DNA of 64,000 nucleotides from SLFH01 sp050486265 (GCA_050486265.1 JBJHCY010000004.1:290900-354899); one strand, 5' to 3'; positions 49,895 through 61,795 are shown, numbered from the stretch's first letter. The notes: generated from the letters alone by a model not told the origin. Numbers and translations: made by a program.

Positions 49895-50212
49895 GTGTCC
49901 AGCCGACGCACCCTCGTCCTTCAACGCCCCGGCGCCGAGCCCGGCTCGCTGGAGTCTCTTGGCAGGCTGCGCGAGGTGCAGGAGCTCTTCGCGGGCTTCA
50001 ACACCGCGACCGACGGCACCGAGCCGAGCTCGGGCATCGTCGTGCTGCACGGGCCCGGCTTTGTCGCCGAGGTCGCGACCTTCTCGGACGAGATCAACCA
50101 GGTGATGGTCCATGTGAAAGAGCAGGACATCGCCTTCGCCGTGCTCTGGCGCCTCTGCCAGAAGGCCGGCTGGAAGATGCTCGACCCCGACACGGGCCAG
50201 CTCTTCGGCTGA
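49895..50212 (+). CDS. Small conserved-looking hypothetical protein
   Basis: The 105-residue protein is read from GTG 49895; TTG 49871 is another possibility. It is a compact alpha/beta-looking protein with IVVLHGPGFVAEVATF, INQVMVHVKEQDIAFAVLW and KMLDPDTGQLF. No family is recognised. It lies 46 bases after the receiver gene on the same strand and may be co-transcribed with it. Confidence 0.65.
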   Translation: MSSRRTLVLQRPGAEPGSLESLGRLREVQELFAGFNTATDGTEPSSGIVVLHGPGFVAEVATFSDEINQVMVHVKEQDIAFAVLWRLCQKAGWKMLDPDTGQLFG

Positions 50213-50221
50213 AGTCTGTTA

Positions 50222-50461
50222 TCAGCAATCGTCGCTGCTGCGGGCCTTGAGCAGGCGTTCGCCCTGCTCGGGCGTCATCGAGCCCTCGGCGATGTAGGCG
50301 GCGATCTCACGCCGCGTCCGTTCGCGGGCGATCGAGCTGACGATCGACGCGAGGCTGCTCATGACGATCGCGGTGATCGGGATCCCCCCGATGACGATCC
50401 AGATCAGCACGCTGGGCTGCAGGATCAGTTCCAGGATGGTGCGCTGCGCTGTCTCGGTCAT
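50222..50461 (-). CDS. Small membrane protein with SHOCT-like end
   Basis: The 79-residue product from ATG 50461 has a membrane segment at about residues 12-40 (VLIWIVIGGIPITAIVM) and a charged C terminus with AAYIAEGSMTPEQGERLLKA, which matches the short SHOCT oligomerisation motif found at the ends of small bacterial membrane proteins. It is convergent with the preceding gene. No partner is evident. Confidence 0.72.
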   Translation of the reverse strand: MTETAQRTILELILQPSVLIWIVIGGIPITAIVMSSLASIVSSIARERTRREIAAYIAEGSMTPEQGERLLKARSSDDC

Positions 50462-50631
50462 GGGTGCACCCCGTGTGTTCCGCTTTCCGGGCTGGCGAGT
50501 TTGCGCCCTCACGCCCGCCCGCTCGCGAGCCTCCCGACCGCCCGGCCCGTATTGGGCTGGTTGGGAGCCCGGCCCGTCCGATTTCATGGCGCCGGCGTGC
50601 CGGCCGGGTGTACAGCGCCCAGAATACCCGC

Positions 50632-51426
50632 GTGCACCACGAAGGGGAACCTAATCCGCGCACAAGCCCGGGGCCGCCCGCGCTGTCACCGGCCGAACAC
50701 GATCTGGCCTCCAATCTCCTGAGGCTCTACAAGGGCGGCGCCTTCCCCATGGCCGACCCGGAGACGGGCGAGGTGGGGATCTTCCGCACCCATCGGCGGG
50801 CGGTGATCCCCGTTGCGCTGGCGGGCGACCCGCCCTCAGAGCGGATCCCGCCCCATCACCCCGCCGCCGGGCGGACCCTCCACATCCCCAAGCGGTTGTC
50901 AAGGACGCTCCGCTGCGGGAGGTTTTTTATCACGCGCGACGCGGCGTTTTTCAGTGTCGTCTCGGGGTGCGCCTCGCCGCGAGTGCCCTCGGCGGGATCC
51001 GAGTCGGTCAGCGCCGAGACCTGGATCAACGAGGACCTGGCGTCCTGCTACGCGATCCTCCACCGCGCCGGGCACGCCCACAGCGTCGAGGCGTGGGTGC
51101 CTCCCGACGCCGACGACGCCCGCGAGGCGGGGCCCGGATCGTTCGACCCGGATCGGTGGCGCCTGGTCGCGGGGATCTTCGGCGTCTGCGTGGGGCGCGT
51201 GTTCTGCGCCGAGAGCAAGTTCCACGACCAGTCGCTGCCCGCCTCGCGCGACGCGAGCAAGGTCGTGCTCGTCGAACTCGCCCTTCATCTGCGCCGACGC
51301 GGGTTCGACCTCATCGACACCCAACTCGTCAACCCGCACCTGGAGCAGTTCGGCTGCTTCGAGATCGACGCGGGCGCGTACGACAGCCTGCTCGCCGAGA
51401 GCCTGAGGAAGCCGGCGAACTGGTGA
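50632..51426 (+). CDS. aat: Leucyl/phenylalanyl-tRNA--protein transferase
   Basis: The 264-residue protein is longer than the usual 200-240 residues, partly because of a Pro/Asp-rich insert after HSVEAW. Landmarks are GAFPMADP near residue 34, HIPKRLSRTL, INEDLASCYAILHRAGHAHSVEAW, and GIFGVCVGRVFCAESKFHDQ, then DTQLVNPHLEQFGCFEI. Aat attaches Leu or Phe from aminoacyl-tRNA to proteins with N-terminal Arg or Lys, marking them for ClpS/ClpAP degradation. GTG 50632 is used. It is 38 bases before thrC on the same strand. Confidence 0.93.
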   Translation: MHHEGEPNPRTSPGPPALSPAEHDLASNLLRLYKGGAFPMADPETGEVGIFRTHRRAVIPVALAGDPPSERIPPHHPAAGRTLHIPKRLSRTLRCGRFFITRDAAFFSVVSGCASPRVPSAGSESVSAETWINEDLASCYAILHRAGHAHSVEAWVPPDADDAREAGPGSFDPDRWRLVAGIFGVCVGRVFCAESKFHDQSLPASRDASKVVLVELALHLRRRGFDLIDTQLVNPHLEQFGCFEIDAGAYDSLLAESLRKPANW

Positions 51427-51464
51427 GCGGTCAGCGGGTTCGGCGCCGGCGGATACCATCGCTC

Positions 51465-52937
<1,473 letters not shown>

Positions 52938-52947
52938 CGACCGTGAA

Positions 52948-53035
52948 TGTGGCACTGGCGGCTCGCCCGCCAGTGTCTCTCCCGCAAGAGCGATCAACGA
53001 CAGGAAACACTGGCGGGCGAGCCGCCAGTGCCACA
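52948..53035. repeat. REPIN-like pair of inverted palindromes, copy C
   Basis: The arms TGTGGCACTGGCGGCTCGCC with its CAGTGTCT half (52948-52978) and its inverse (53007-53035) enclose only about 28 bases. The loop bases differ from copies A and B (CTCGC instead of CTTGT), while the stem CACTGGCGG/CCGCCAGTG is kept. It starts 11 bases after the thrC stop and may also serve as its terminator. Confidence 0.88.
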
Positions 53036-53059
53036 GACTTTTTGTGGCACAGATCTCTG

Positions 53060-53095
53060 AAAAAAGCAACCGGCGACGCTCTCGCGCCGCCGGTT
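53060..53095 (-). terminator. Rho-independent terminator, separated from its gene
   Basis: On the minus strand the eight-base stem AACCGGCG/CGCCGGTT (53068-53075 and 53088-53095) is followed by GCTTTTTT. It lies just after the truncated copy of the HAF/dockerin gene end. The intact gene at 58537 keeps the hairpin core but not the T run, so this is probably that gene's original terminator. Confidence 0.75.
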
Positions 53096-53196
53096 CAGCT
53101 CCCGTTCTTCGTGCGGGAAGTCAGTTGTCGCCCTCGCGCCCGAGGAGCTCCAGCGCGATTTCGAGGTCGTTGAGCGTCACCTTGCCGACGAGGTCG
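53070..53196 (-). pseudogene. Fragment of the 3' end of the HAF/dockerin gene
   Basis: Positions 53070-53187 are identical to 58486-58603 in the same orientation (118 bases), with one mismatch and eight further matching bases after. The fragment encodes the last residues of the neighbouring gene, KVTLNDLEIALELLGREGD and the stop, then loses similarity. It has no start and is not expressed as a gene. It is the left of two direct repeats bounding the FIST operon. Beyond it, 53197-53491 contains no gene I can support. Confidence 0.88.
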
Positions 53197-53491
53197 CCGC
53201 CGTCTCGGTGTTCAGTTCGGTGAGGCCGGTGCGTCGGAGCACGCCATCGCGGCAATGCATCGGCAGCCCGATCTGCGGCCGCGTTCGACGGCGAGCACAG
53301 ATCGCACTCGCCTCATGGCGACGGCGGGGGCGGCATTTTCGGTCGTGTGAGCTCGCCATCTCCCCCCGCTTCGAGCAGTGGGTATTTTGCCTAATAGAGG
53401 ATCTTTGAGTGTGTTTGACGCGACTCGGGCTGAAGTATTGGAAGCGGCTCTCCGATCTGGGTTTGAACCCGCACCGCAACCAGGAGGCGAC

Positions 53492-54646
53492 ATGTCGACT
53501 CTCACAGAGCATGCGATCACAGCGTTGTCTTTTGACAAGGCCAACGGATGGTCGTGCACCCCGTTTCCCGCGATGGACTCCTCTCGCACACTGGTCGTGG
53601 TGTTCGGGTGGAGCGGTCTGAGCGAGAATCCCGGCCCGCTCCAAGAACTCCGCGCGGCGTACCCGAACGCCCACATGATCGGCTGCTCCACTTCCGGGGA
53701 GGTTCACGGCGACAGGCTCCGCGATGAAACGATCTCGGTCGCGGTGATCCGGTTCGCCAAGACGGATCTTGTTACCGCGACCGCTCCGGTTCGGTCCCAA
53801 GCCGATTCAGAGCGTGCGGGGGCGTTGATCGGCGAGCAACTCAACCGGCCCGGTCTGAGCGGTGTGCTCGTGCTCTCTGACGGGCTTCTGGTCAACGGGT
53901 CCGCCCTTGTCCGCGGGCTCACACGGGTTCTCCCCGAAGGGGTTGTTGTTACCGGGGGGCTCGCCGGCGACGGCGCCGATTTCGAGAAGACCTGGGTCAT
54001 CCGCAACGGCGCAGCCGAGCCGGGGTTCGTGACCGCGGTCGGGTTCTACGGCGATCATGTCCGGATCGGGCACGGGTCAAAGGGCGGCTGGGATGTCTTC
54101 GGGCCCGAACGGATCGTGACACGCTCGGACGGCAACATTCTCTACGAGCTCGACGGCAAGCCCGCGCTCCCGCTGTACAAGAACTATCTCGGAGAGCGGG
54201 CCGTCGACCTCCCCGCCTCCGCCCTGCTGTTCCCGCTCTCGCTCCGCCGCGGCAAGGACGACAGCAACTCGTTCGTGCGCACTATTCTCGGGATCGACGA
54301 AGAATCCCAGTCGATGACTTTCGCCGGGGACATCCCGCAGGGCTGCCTCGCGCAGCTCATGCGGGCGAACTTCGACCGGCTGATCGATGGTGCGGCGGAG
54401 TCCGCCCTGATGACCCGCGCCCGCGGTTCCGGCCGCGGCTGTCTCTCTGTGGTCGTGTCGTGCGTCGGGAGGCGGCTCGTTCTCGGCGAACGCACCGAGG
54501 AAGAGCTCGAGCGGACCGAGGAGCTTCTGCCCGAAAATTCCGTCCAGGTCGGGTTCTACTCCTACGGCGAGATCTCGCCCTATGCGTCGGGCGACTGCGA
54601 TCTTCACAACCAGACGATGACCATCACGACCATCTCCGAGGACTGA
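53492..54646 (+). CDS. FIST-domain sensor protein
   Basis: The 384-residue protein begins at ATG 53492, eight bases after a strong CAGGAGG ribosome site. It shows the FIST N and C domains: MIGCSTSGEVHGDRLRDETIS near residue 58, VVTGGLAGDGADFEKTWV near 153, GFYGDHVRIGHGSKGGWD near 190, then KNYLGERAVDLPASALLFPL, and the C-terminal VSCVGRRLVLGERTEEELE and VGFYSYGEISP. FIST proteins are sensory input proteins proposed to bind small ligands such as amino acids, and they are commonly paired with histidine kinases. It has no signal peptide, so it should be cytoplasmic. It is followed after three bases by the kinase gene. Confidence 0.92.
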   Translation: MSTLTEHAITALSFDKANGWSCTPFPAMDSSRTLVVVFGWSGLSENPGPLQELRAAYPNAHMIGCSTSGEVHGDRLRDETISVAVIRFAKTDLVTATAPVRSQADSERAGALIGEQLNRPGLSGVLVLSDGLLVNGSALVRGLTRVLPEGVVVTGGLAGDGADFEKTWVIRNGAAEPGFVTAVGFYGDHVRIGHGSKGGWDVFGPERIVTRSDGNILYELDGKPALPLYKNYLGERAVDLPASALLFPLSLRRGKDDSNSFVRTILGIDEESQSMTFAGDIPQGCLAQLMRANFDRLIDGAAESALMTRARGSGRGCLSVVVSCVGRRLVLGERTEEELERTEELLPENSVQVGFYSYGEISPYASGDCDLHNQTMTITTISED

Positions 54647-54649
54647 TCG

Positions 54650-56082
54650 TTGCCCACGATACTCGATCGACAGCTCAAACGCGCGGGGCTCACGGCGCAG
54701 TCTCTTCCGGCGGATCTGGAGGCGTGGTCCGGCTTTCTCCGATCCATCGGGCAGACTTACGAGCAGGCCGACCAGGACCGCTACCTCCTGGAGCGGTCGC
54801 TCTCGCTGTCGTCGGCGGAGATGAGCGAGCTCCACTCCCAGCTCGCCGCCGAGAGGGACTCGATCAACACCGTCATCTGTTCGCTCGTCGAGGGGGTGTG
54901 CGCGATCGACAGTTCGGGAGTGGTCCTCTTCATCAACCCCGCGGCCCGCCGGCTGCTGCGCGTGTCGGACGACAGTTCGATCCAAGGGATGCGTCTGGAG
55001 GAGTTCGTCCACGCGAGGACGCCCGACGGGCGGAGCCTGACCGAGGCGCTTGCGACCGCGGAGGGCGACGCCACGGCGGGCGAGGAACGCCGCTTGATCG
55101 TCGCGGACGACGAGAGCGAGTTCATCACCTTCACCGTCAGCCCTCTCGGGCGTGAGGTGTCCGGCGTGGTGCTGACCCTCAGGGATGTCACGAAGGACAA
55201 GCGTCTCGAAAAGGAGCGGAGCGATCTCAACCGGCGCCTCATCGAGGTGAGCCGCCAGGCCGGGATGGCGGAGGTGGCGTCGAATGTCCTTCACAATGTG
55301 GGCAATGTGCTCAACAGCGTCAACATCTCCGCCTCCCTCGTGCACGACACGGTGAAGGCGTCCCGCTGCGCCGCGATTTCAAGGATCGGAGTCCTGCTGG
55401 ACGAGAACCGTCACCGGCTGGGCGAGTTCCTGACCCAGGACCCCGCCGGGGCGAAGATCCCCGAGTACATCGCCCAGCTCGGCGGGCTGCTCGAGGGGGA
55501 GAGAGACCGAGCGCTCTCTGAGCTCGTCTCGCTCAGGAACAGCGTGGACCACATCCGCGAGATCGTCGCCGCGCAGCAGTCCTACGCCAAGGTCGGCGGC
55601 ACGCGGGAGCTCGAAGACCTGGCCGCGCTGGCGGAGGAGGCGATCCGCGTCGTCGAAGCGAGCATGGCCCGGCACGGGGTCCGGATCATCCGCGAGTTTC
55701 AGCCTACTCCGCCGCTGCTCGTCGAGCGGAACCAGGTCCTCCAGGTGCTGGTGAACATCCTGGCGAACGCCAAGCAGGCGATCGTCGACAAACAGGGCGA
55801 CGGGCCGCGCGAGATCACCATACAGATCGGGCCCGGGGACGAAGGGGCGGCGGTCGCGCGGATCATCGACTCGGGCTGCGGTATCCCGCCGGAGAACCTC
55901 ACTCGCATCTTTTCCCACGGGTTCACCACGCGCCCCGCGGGGCACGGCTTCGGATTGCACAGCGCCGCGATCGCCGCCAAGGCCATGGGCGGCTCGCTGA
56001 CCGCCGAGAGCGCCGGCGTCGGCCTCGGCGCTTGTTTCATCTTCCGGATCCCGACCAATTGCTCGAGTTCGGATAAGGCCGC

Positions 56083-56086
<4 letters not shown>
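54650..56086 (+). CDS. PAS-containing histidine kinase of the HNVGN type
   Basis: The 478-residue cytoplasmic kinase starts with TTG 54650. An N-terminal coil leads to a PAS domain (about residues 75-190, with GVCAIDSSGVVLFINPAARR), then a histidine phosphotransfer box with SNVLHNVGNVLNSVN near residue 210, the phospho-acceptor His followed by Asn, which differs from the common H-E-(I/L/F) box. The ATPase part has VLVNILANAKQAI near 366, DSGCGIP near 404 and HGFGLHSAAIAAKAMGG near 430. It should respond to the FIST protein and phosphorylate the receiver encoded next. The end overlaps the next start by four bases. Confidence 0.92.
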
Positions 56087-57004
<918 letters not shown>

Positions 57005-57012
<8 letters not shown>

Positions 57013-58423
57013 CGACTCGGGGAGGCCGCTGCGCTTTGCGGGCTCGCTCTCGGACATCAGCCGTCGCAAGGAAACCGAGGACCAGTTGCGTCAGGGCGCG
57101 TACTTCGACAAGCTCACCGGCCTGCCCAACCGGGCGCTGTTCCGCGAGTGCCTGGAAGAGGCCGTCCGGGACGCGGAGACAGGCTCCCGCCCTAGCTTCG
57201 CGGTGCTTTTCCTCGATTTCGACAACTTCAAGATCGTCAACGACAGCCTCGGCCACCTCGCCGGGGACGAACTGCTCGTCGAGATCGCCGCCCGTCTTTC
57301 GCGGGCGATCAAGGAGGTCTGCCCGGGTCCCCACGGGCGCACGGTCGCGAGGATCGGCGGGGATGAGTTCGTCGTTCTGCTCAGCGGCCCGGACGCCGCA
57401 CGCTCGGCGGAGCCGGTCGCGCGGGCCATCCACTCGTGCTTCGCCGAACCGGTGGTGGTCCACGGCTCGAAGGTGTTCTCGACCGCGAGCATCGGCATCG
57501 CGGTCGACAACGGCCTGTACACCAATCCGGACGATATCCTGCGCGACGTCGACACCGCGATGTACCACGCGAAGGCCGGCGGGAGCGGCAGGCACACATA
57601 CTTCGACAACGCCATGCGCGAGGTCGCGGTCGCCAGGCTCCGCCTCGAAAACGATCTGCGTGCCGTCATTCAGAGGGGCGGGGTCGAGGTTGTCTATCAG
57701 CCCATCGTCTCTCTCGGGTCCGGCCGCCCCGTCAGCATCGAAGCGCTCGCGCGGTGGACCCATCCCGAACTCGGCCCCATCAGCCCCGACCGCTTTATCC
57801 CGATCGCCGAGGAGACAGGGCTGATCATCCCGCTCGGCGAGCAGGTCCTCCAGATCGCCTGCGAAGATCTCGGCAGGCTCCGCTCGCTGAACGGCTGGTC
57901 GGACTGCCGCGTGAATGTCAATCTCTCGGCGCATCAGTTCGCGCAGTCGAACCTTGTCGACACCGTGATGGAGATCCTCGGGCGGTACGGCCTGCCCCCG
58001 CAGGCGCTGGCGTTGGAGGTGACCGAGACGGTCGTCATGGGCGACTTCGACGCCGCCGCCGCAACCATCCGGCGCCTCCGCGATCTCGGCATCGATGTCT
58101 ATATGGACGATTTCGGTATCGGCTATTCCTCGCTCTCGTGCCTCAAGCTCCTCCCGCTCACCGGCCTGAAGCTCGACCGATCGTTTGTCGCCCACCTCGG
58201 CGACAGCATCACCAACCCCGCGATCATCCACGCGATCGTGACACTCGCGGGGCACCTGCATCTCAATGTCGTCGCCGAAGGCGTCGAGACCGAGGACCAA
58301 CTCGCCAGCGTGCTCGCCCTCGATTGCGGTCAGGCGCAGGGCTACCACTTCGGCCGGCCTTTGCCGATCGCGTCTCTGCTCGGCATGATGCGCAACGAGT
58401 GGCGCATGCGAGACGCCGCCTGA
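57005..58423 (+). CDS. GGDEF-EAL part of the frameshifted c-di-GMP regulator
   Basis: The 472 codons from GTG 57005 contain the end of the PAS domain, then DKLTGLPNRALFRECLEEAV, VLFLDFDNFKIVNDSLGHL and ARIGGDEFVVLL (an intact GGDEF A-site), followed by the EAL domain with SIEALARWTHPELG in place of canonical E-A-L-(L/V)-R, VNVNLSAHQF, ALEVTETVVM, MDDFGIGYSSLSCLKLLPL and VVAEGVETEDQL. Both diguanylate cyclase and phosphodiesterase residues look conserved, so the protein could make or break c-di-GMP. GTG 57005 would allow separate translation, but no good ribosome site is seen. The only ACGT in the window lies here (57546-57549). Confidence 0.92.
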
Positions 58424-58485
58424 GGCGGTTCTCGGATCGGCGGAGCGTCCCCGCCGGGCCGTTGCCCGTTCCGGTCATAACCACG

Positions 58486-58603
58486 CCGGCGACGCTCTCG
58501 CGCCGCCGGTTCAGCTCCCGTTCTTCGTGCGGGAAGTCAGTTGTCGCCCTCGCGCCCGAGGAGCTCCAGCGCGATTTCGAGGTCGTTGAGCGTCACCTTG
58601 CCG
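58486..58603. repeat. Right direct repeat flanking the FIST operon
   Basis: This 118-base segment is identical to 53070-53187 and in the same orientation. It covers the last 22 codons and the 3' untranslated hairpin of the HAF/dockerin gene. Similarity stops sharply on the left side at 58486, where the run of T that follows the hairpin in the other copy is missing. Confidence 0.9.
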
Positions 58604-59934
58604 TCGAGGTCGAGGTCCGCGTCGGGTTCGCCTCTGGTGAAGGCCTCGAAGAAGGCGTTGATGTCCAGCTCGCCGTCGGGGCCCCAGACGCCCGTAGCGC
58701 CCAGCGATCGCGGGCCGGGCCCGCGCATCGGCACGAGCAGGAAAGCGCGTCGCTGCGCCTGCGCCGTGTTGCTGGCGCGCCGGAGCCCGTAGCCGGCGAT
58801 GTGGCCCCGGTTGTTCACCGCTGTCGCGGCCTCCAGCCTCCAGCCCGCGTTGGGCGCGATCAGGTCGTTCAGGTCCACCATCCGGCCGTTGCGCCACAGG
58901 AAGGCGGTGGTCGTCATCTCGCCGGTGGCGTGGTCGAGCTCGCCCGAGCGGCCGACGACCATGCCCCGGTTGTTCACGCCCATCGCCTCGGCGAAGTTGT
59001 CGGTGTTCGACAGCCTCCCCAGTTCCCGCACCGCCAGGGCGTTGGGCGACCAGAGCACCGCCTCGACATCGCGCGGTCGGATCACCGGCAGCACCGAGGG
59101 GCCTACTTCAGAAGCGCCGACGATGATGTTCGTCTCGCTCACGCCGTTCGCCCACGAGTCGGAGCTCGGCGAAATCCCGGGCAGGCGCATCAGCTCGCCC
59201 TGGAACGCGTGCCCGACGAACCCGACGCGTTGCGCCGGCAGCGTTGAGTTCGGGGGCTGGGGCAACTCGCTCCACCCGACGACCGAGCCGCGGCTGTTGA
59301 TGTCGTTCGCCTCGCTGTTGTCGCCGCCGAGCGTGCCGAGATCGCGCAGGCGGCCGTTGAAAGAGACGAACGCGTGCCGGTGCTGCGCGTTGCCGGTCTC
59401 GCTCCAGCCGACGACCATGCCCGGCTGGTTCACGCCGAGCGCTGCGTTCTGGCGCCCGCCCAGGGTCGGGATCGTTGAGAGCGGCCGGTCGCCGGTCTTT
59501 GCGAACGCGCGCAGGGGCTGGTCTGGCCCGCGCCTGGCGGCGCCGACGGCGGTGCCGCGGTTGTTGATGTCGGCCGCGAAGCCCGAGCCGGCAAATCGGG
59601 GCAGGACCGGCGTGATGCCGTCGCCCCTGCTCCACACAAACGGGACGAGGCGCCGGTCGGTCGGCGTTGATGAGGGCGCCTGCGCCGCGCCGACGACCAT
59701 CGATCGCTCGTTCATGCCCATCGCGCGAGAGACGCCCCGTTCCGTGCCCGTCAGCGTGCCGAGGTCGATCACCCGGTAGACGACGGGCGGGCCCGGGTTC
59801 GGACGGTTCGGGCCCGGGCGGTCGGTCAACGGCTGGGCCGGGGCGAAGGTCGCCGCCGCGACGATTCCCGCGGCCGCGCACGCGAAAGCGGTCCGGACCG
59901 ATCGACGCCCCTGACGGATCGTGTTCGCTGTCAT
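58537..59934 (-). CDS. Secreted HAF-repeat protein with dockerin-like end
   Basis: The 465-residue product begins with a long signal region (RTAFACAAAGIVAAATFAPAQ, residues 14-34). It contains at least six repeats of the type DLGTLGG...ANDINSRGSVVGWSE, MGMNERSMVVGAA, LGVNQPGMVVGWSE and MGVNNRGMVVGRSG, the HAF repeat that builds a propeller-like domain. The C terminus has calcium-loop patterns GPDGELDINAFFEAF and DLDLDGKVTLNDLEIALELL, a dockerin-like pair without the final Gly-Cys. The 3' end is duplicated at 53070-53196, and its probable terminator is now there. Confidence 0.86.
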   Translation of the reverse strand: MTANTIRQGRRSVRTAFACAAAGIVAAATFAPAQPLTDRPGPNRPNPGPPVVYRVIDLGTLTGTERGVSRAMGMNERSMVVGAAQAPSSTPTDRRLVPFVWSRGDGITPVLPRFAGSGFAADINNRGTAVGAARRGPDQPLRAFAKTGDRPLSTIPTLGGRQNAALGVNQPGMVVGWSETGNAQHRHAFVSFNGRLRDLGTLGGDNSEANDINSRGSVVGWSELPQPPNSTLPAQRVGFVGHAFQGELMRLPGISPSSDSWANGVSETNIIVGASEVGPSVLPVIRPRDVEAVLWSPNALAVRELGRLSNTDNFAEAMGVNNRGMVVGRSGELDHATGEMTTTAFLWRNGRMVDLNDLIAPNAGWRLEAATAVNNRGHIAGYGLRRASNTAQAQRRAFLLVPMRGPGPRSLGATGVWGPDGELDINAFFEAFTRGEPDADLDLDGKVTLNDLEIALELLGREGDN

Positions 59935-60113
59935 GATGTGTTCCTCCGAGTTTGTCGCGCTCCAGAACGCTCAGGCAGAGCGCAGAGCACGCCCATCAGC
60001 ATCCGGAGCCCGGGAGACAGGCCGAGCCCCACCCGTGCATCAAGTATGACGCAAGGACCGGAAACGGATTGCAGAAGGACCGGAAAAATCCGCACGATCA
60101 GGGCGGTGTTCGA

Positions 60114-60875
60114 TCAGCGATAGGATTCCGGGTCGGTCGACCACCCCGCCTCGGCCATCAGCTCGCGCACGAAGCCGTCGTTCAGATACAGCTCGGCGGC
60201 CCCCTCGGGCAGCGCGAACCTCTTCTCCGACACCACCTCGTCGGGGCGTTCCTTGCTCAGCTTGGCCGACGAGTCGTGGTAGTGCGAGCGCTGGTACTCC
60301 AGCGCCTTTCGCACATCCCCGTCGGCCCAGCGCCACCCCCACGCGTCCCAGATCCGCGTGAAGAACCCCTCCGGGTCTTTGCGCAGGTCCTCGTAGCGGA
60401 GGCGGTGGGGCGAGTCGAGCCAACGCCGCGCCACCAGCTTGAACCGGTGCAGATCGTGATCGGCGCTGATCGCCTTAAACCACCCGCGCGCATATAGGCT
60501 GTTGAGCCGCAGCAGCGGGTTGCGCAGCAGGAAGACATGGCGGTGGTCCTTCAGCGCGGCGTCGAACTCGTCGGGCCTGATCGAGTCGTGCGGGTGCTTC
60601 ATCACCACGCGCCCGGCCTCGCCGGCGATCTTGTTGAACAGGCGCGTCGCCAGCGACACAACCTCGGGCGTCAGATGCTCGCCGACATCCCAGAACAGTT
60701 TGCGCAGCTCCTCCTGCTCGGGCGGGTAGTTGTAAGGCGGGCCGGTGCGGTTCCACGGGCCGAAGACCTCGTCGGCCACCGGCACGCCCCACGGCGCCGC
60801 GGCGCCGTACGCAGCCACGGACGACCCGCACCGCGCCAGCGAAAAAATCCAGCAGACCTCGGCGTGTCGAGCCAT
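60114..60875 (-). CDS. Sulfotransferase-like protein, paralog 1
   Basis: The 253-residue protein starts at ATG 60875 (ATG 60887 is an alternative). The nucleotide-sulfate site resembles that of sulfotransferases: an N-terminal SLARCGSSVAAYGAAAP in the place of the 5'-phosphosulfate loop, and HVFLLRNPLLRLNSLY with RNP..R..S in the place of the 3'-phosphate site. Other shared blocks are GPWNRTGPPYNYPP and VVMKHPHDSIRPDEFD. It would transfer sulfate from PAPS, perhaps to a surface glycan. The gene next to it encodes a paralog of exactly the same length. Confidence 0.75.
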   Translation of the reverse strand: MARHAEVCWIFSLARCGSSVAAYGAAAPWGVPVADEVFGPWNRTGPPYNYPPEQEELRKLFWDVGEHLTPEVVSLATRLFNKIAGEAGRVVMKHPHDSIRPDEFDAALKDHRHVFLLRNPLLRLNSLYARGWFKAISADHDLHRFKLVARRWLDSPHRLRYEDLRKDPEGFFTRIWDAWGWRWADGDVRKALEYQRSHYHDSSAKLSKERPDEVVSEKRFALPEGAAELYLNDGFVRELMAEAGWSTDPESYR

Positions 60876-60930
60876 CGTCGCGATCATCCTTTCAGCGGGC
60901 GCCGGCGCACAAGGCTCGGTCCCGTCGGGG

Positions 60931-61692
60931 TCAGTCGAGGTAGTCCGCGGGATCGACCGACCACCCGCGCTCACGCATGAAACCCGCGATGTACGGGTCG
61001 TTTAGGTACAGCTCGATCGCCTCGCGCGGGAGCGCGAACGACGCCTCCGAGTAGATCCCCCCCTCGGGCCGCTCGGACTTCTTCAGGCTCGACTCGTGGT
61101 AGTTCTGCTCGCAGTAGGCCAGCGCCGTTGCGAGCTCCGCCTCGCCGTGCTCGAAGCCCCACGCGTCCCAGAGCTTGCGGAAGAACGAGGCCGGGTCGGC
61201 CTTGAACTCGTCGAAAGTGACGCGGTGCTCGCGCGTCTCCCACCACTGCGCGTACTGGCGGTAGCGGTCCAGGTCCTGCTTGGGCCCGAAGGCCTTGGTC
61301 CAACCCCTTTTGTGCAGGCTGTTGAGCCGGTGCAGCGGGTTGCGGATGAGGTAGACAGAACGCCGGACCGGGAACGCCCCGTCGAACTCCTCGGGTGACG
61401 GACGCAGGTGGGGCCACTTGCTGACGACCACCCCCGAAGGCCCCGCCAGCTCGGCGAACACCCGCCCCGCCAGCTCGACCACCGCCGGCGTCAGCGCGTG
61501 GCCTTCCGCCTTGAAGAGCTCCACCAGATCCTTCTGCGAGGGCGGGTAGTTGTAAGGGCCGCCCGTCCGGTCCCACGGCCCCATCACCTCGTCGGCGACC
61601 ACATGCCCCCACGGCGCCGCGGCCGCGTAGACCGCCACCGATGAACCGGACCTCGCCAGCGCGTGCAACCAGACCACCCGAACATCGCTCAT
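60931..61692 (-). CDS. Sulfotransferase-like protein, paralog 2
   Basis: The 253-residue product starts at ATG 61692. It aligns end to end with the protein at 60114: ALARSGSSVAVYAAAAPWG, GPWDRTGGPYNYPPSQ, SVYLIRNPLHRLNSLHKRG and the end GFMRERGWSVDPADYLD (paralog 1 has ELMAEAGWSTDPESY). The 55-base gap and the moderate identity suggest an old tandem duplication with different substrates. The sulfotransferase function is inferred from the two PAPS-type loops. Confidence 0.75.
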   Translation of the reverse strand: MSDVRVVWLHALARSGSSVAVYAAAAPWGHVVADEVMGPWDRTGGPYNYPPSQKDLVELFKAEGHALTPAVVELAGRVFAELAGPSGVVVSKWPHLRPSPEEFDGAFPVRRSVYLIRNPLHRLNSLHKRGWTKAFGPKQDLDRYRQYAQWWETREHRVTFDEFKADPASFFRKLWDAWGFEHGEAELATALAYCEQNYHESSLKKSERPEGGIYSEASFALPREAIELYLNDPYIAGFMRERGWSVDPADYLD

Positions 61693-61795
61693 GGGCAACC
61701 GTAGCCCTCCGCCGGCAATACTTTCGGTGCTCGGGCGTCCTGCACACGCCGCCGCCGCGATCAACTCCGGACCCCAACACGCCGAGAGAGCACCC

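Noticed and set aside
49450..50212. Receiver gene as part of the FIST signalling operon
   Set aside because: It lies over 3 kb away with aat and thrC between, and the FIST operon has its own receiver.
53177..53800. A 207-codon minus-strand frame opposite the FIST gene
   Set aside because: It lacks motifs, crosses the duplicated fragment in a different frame from the real gene end, and the FIST gene is well supported.
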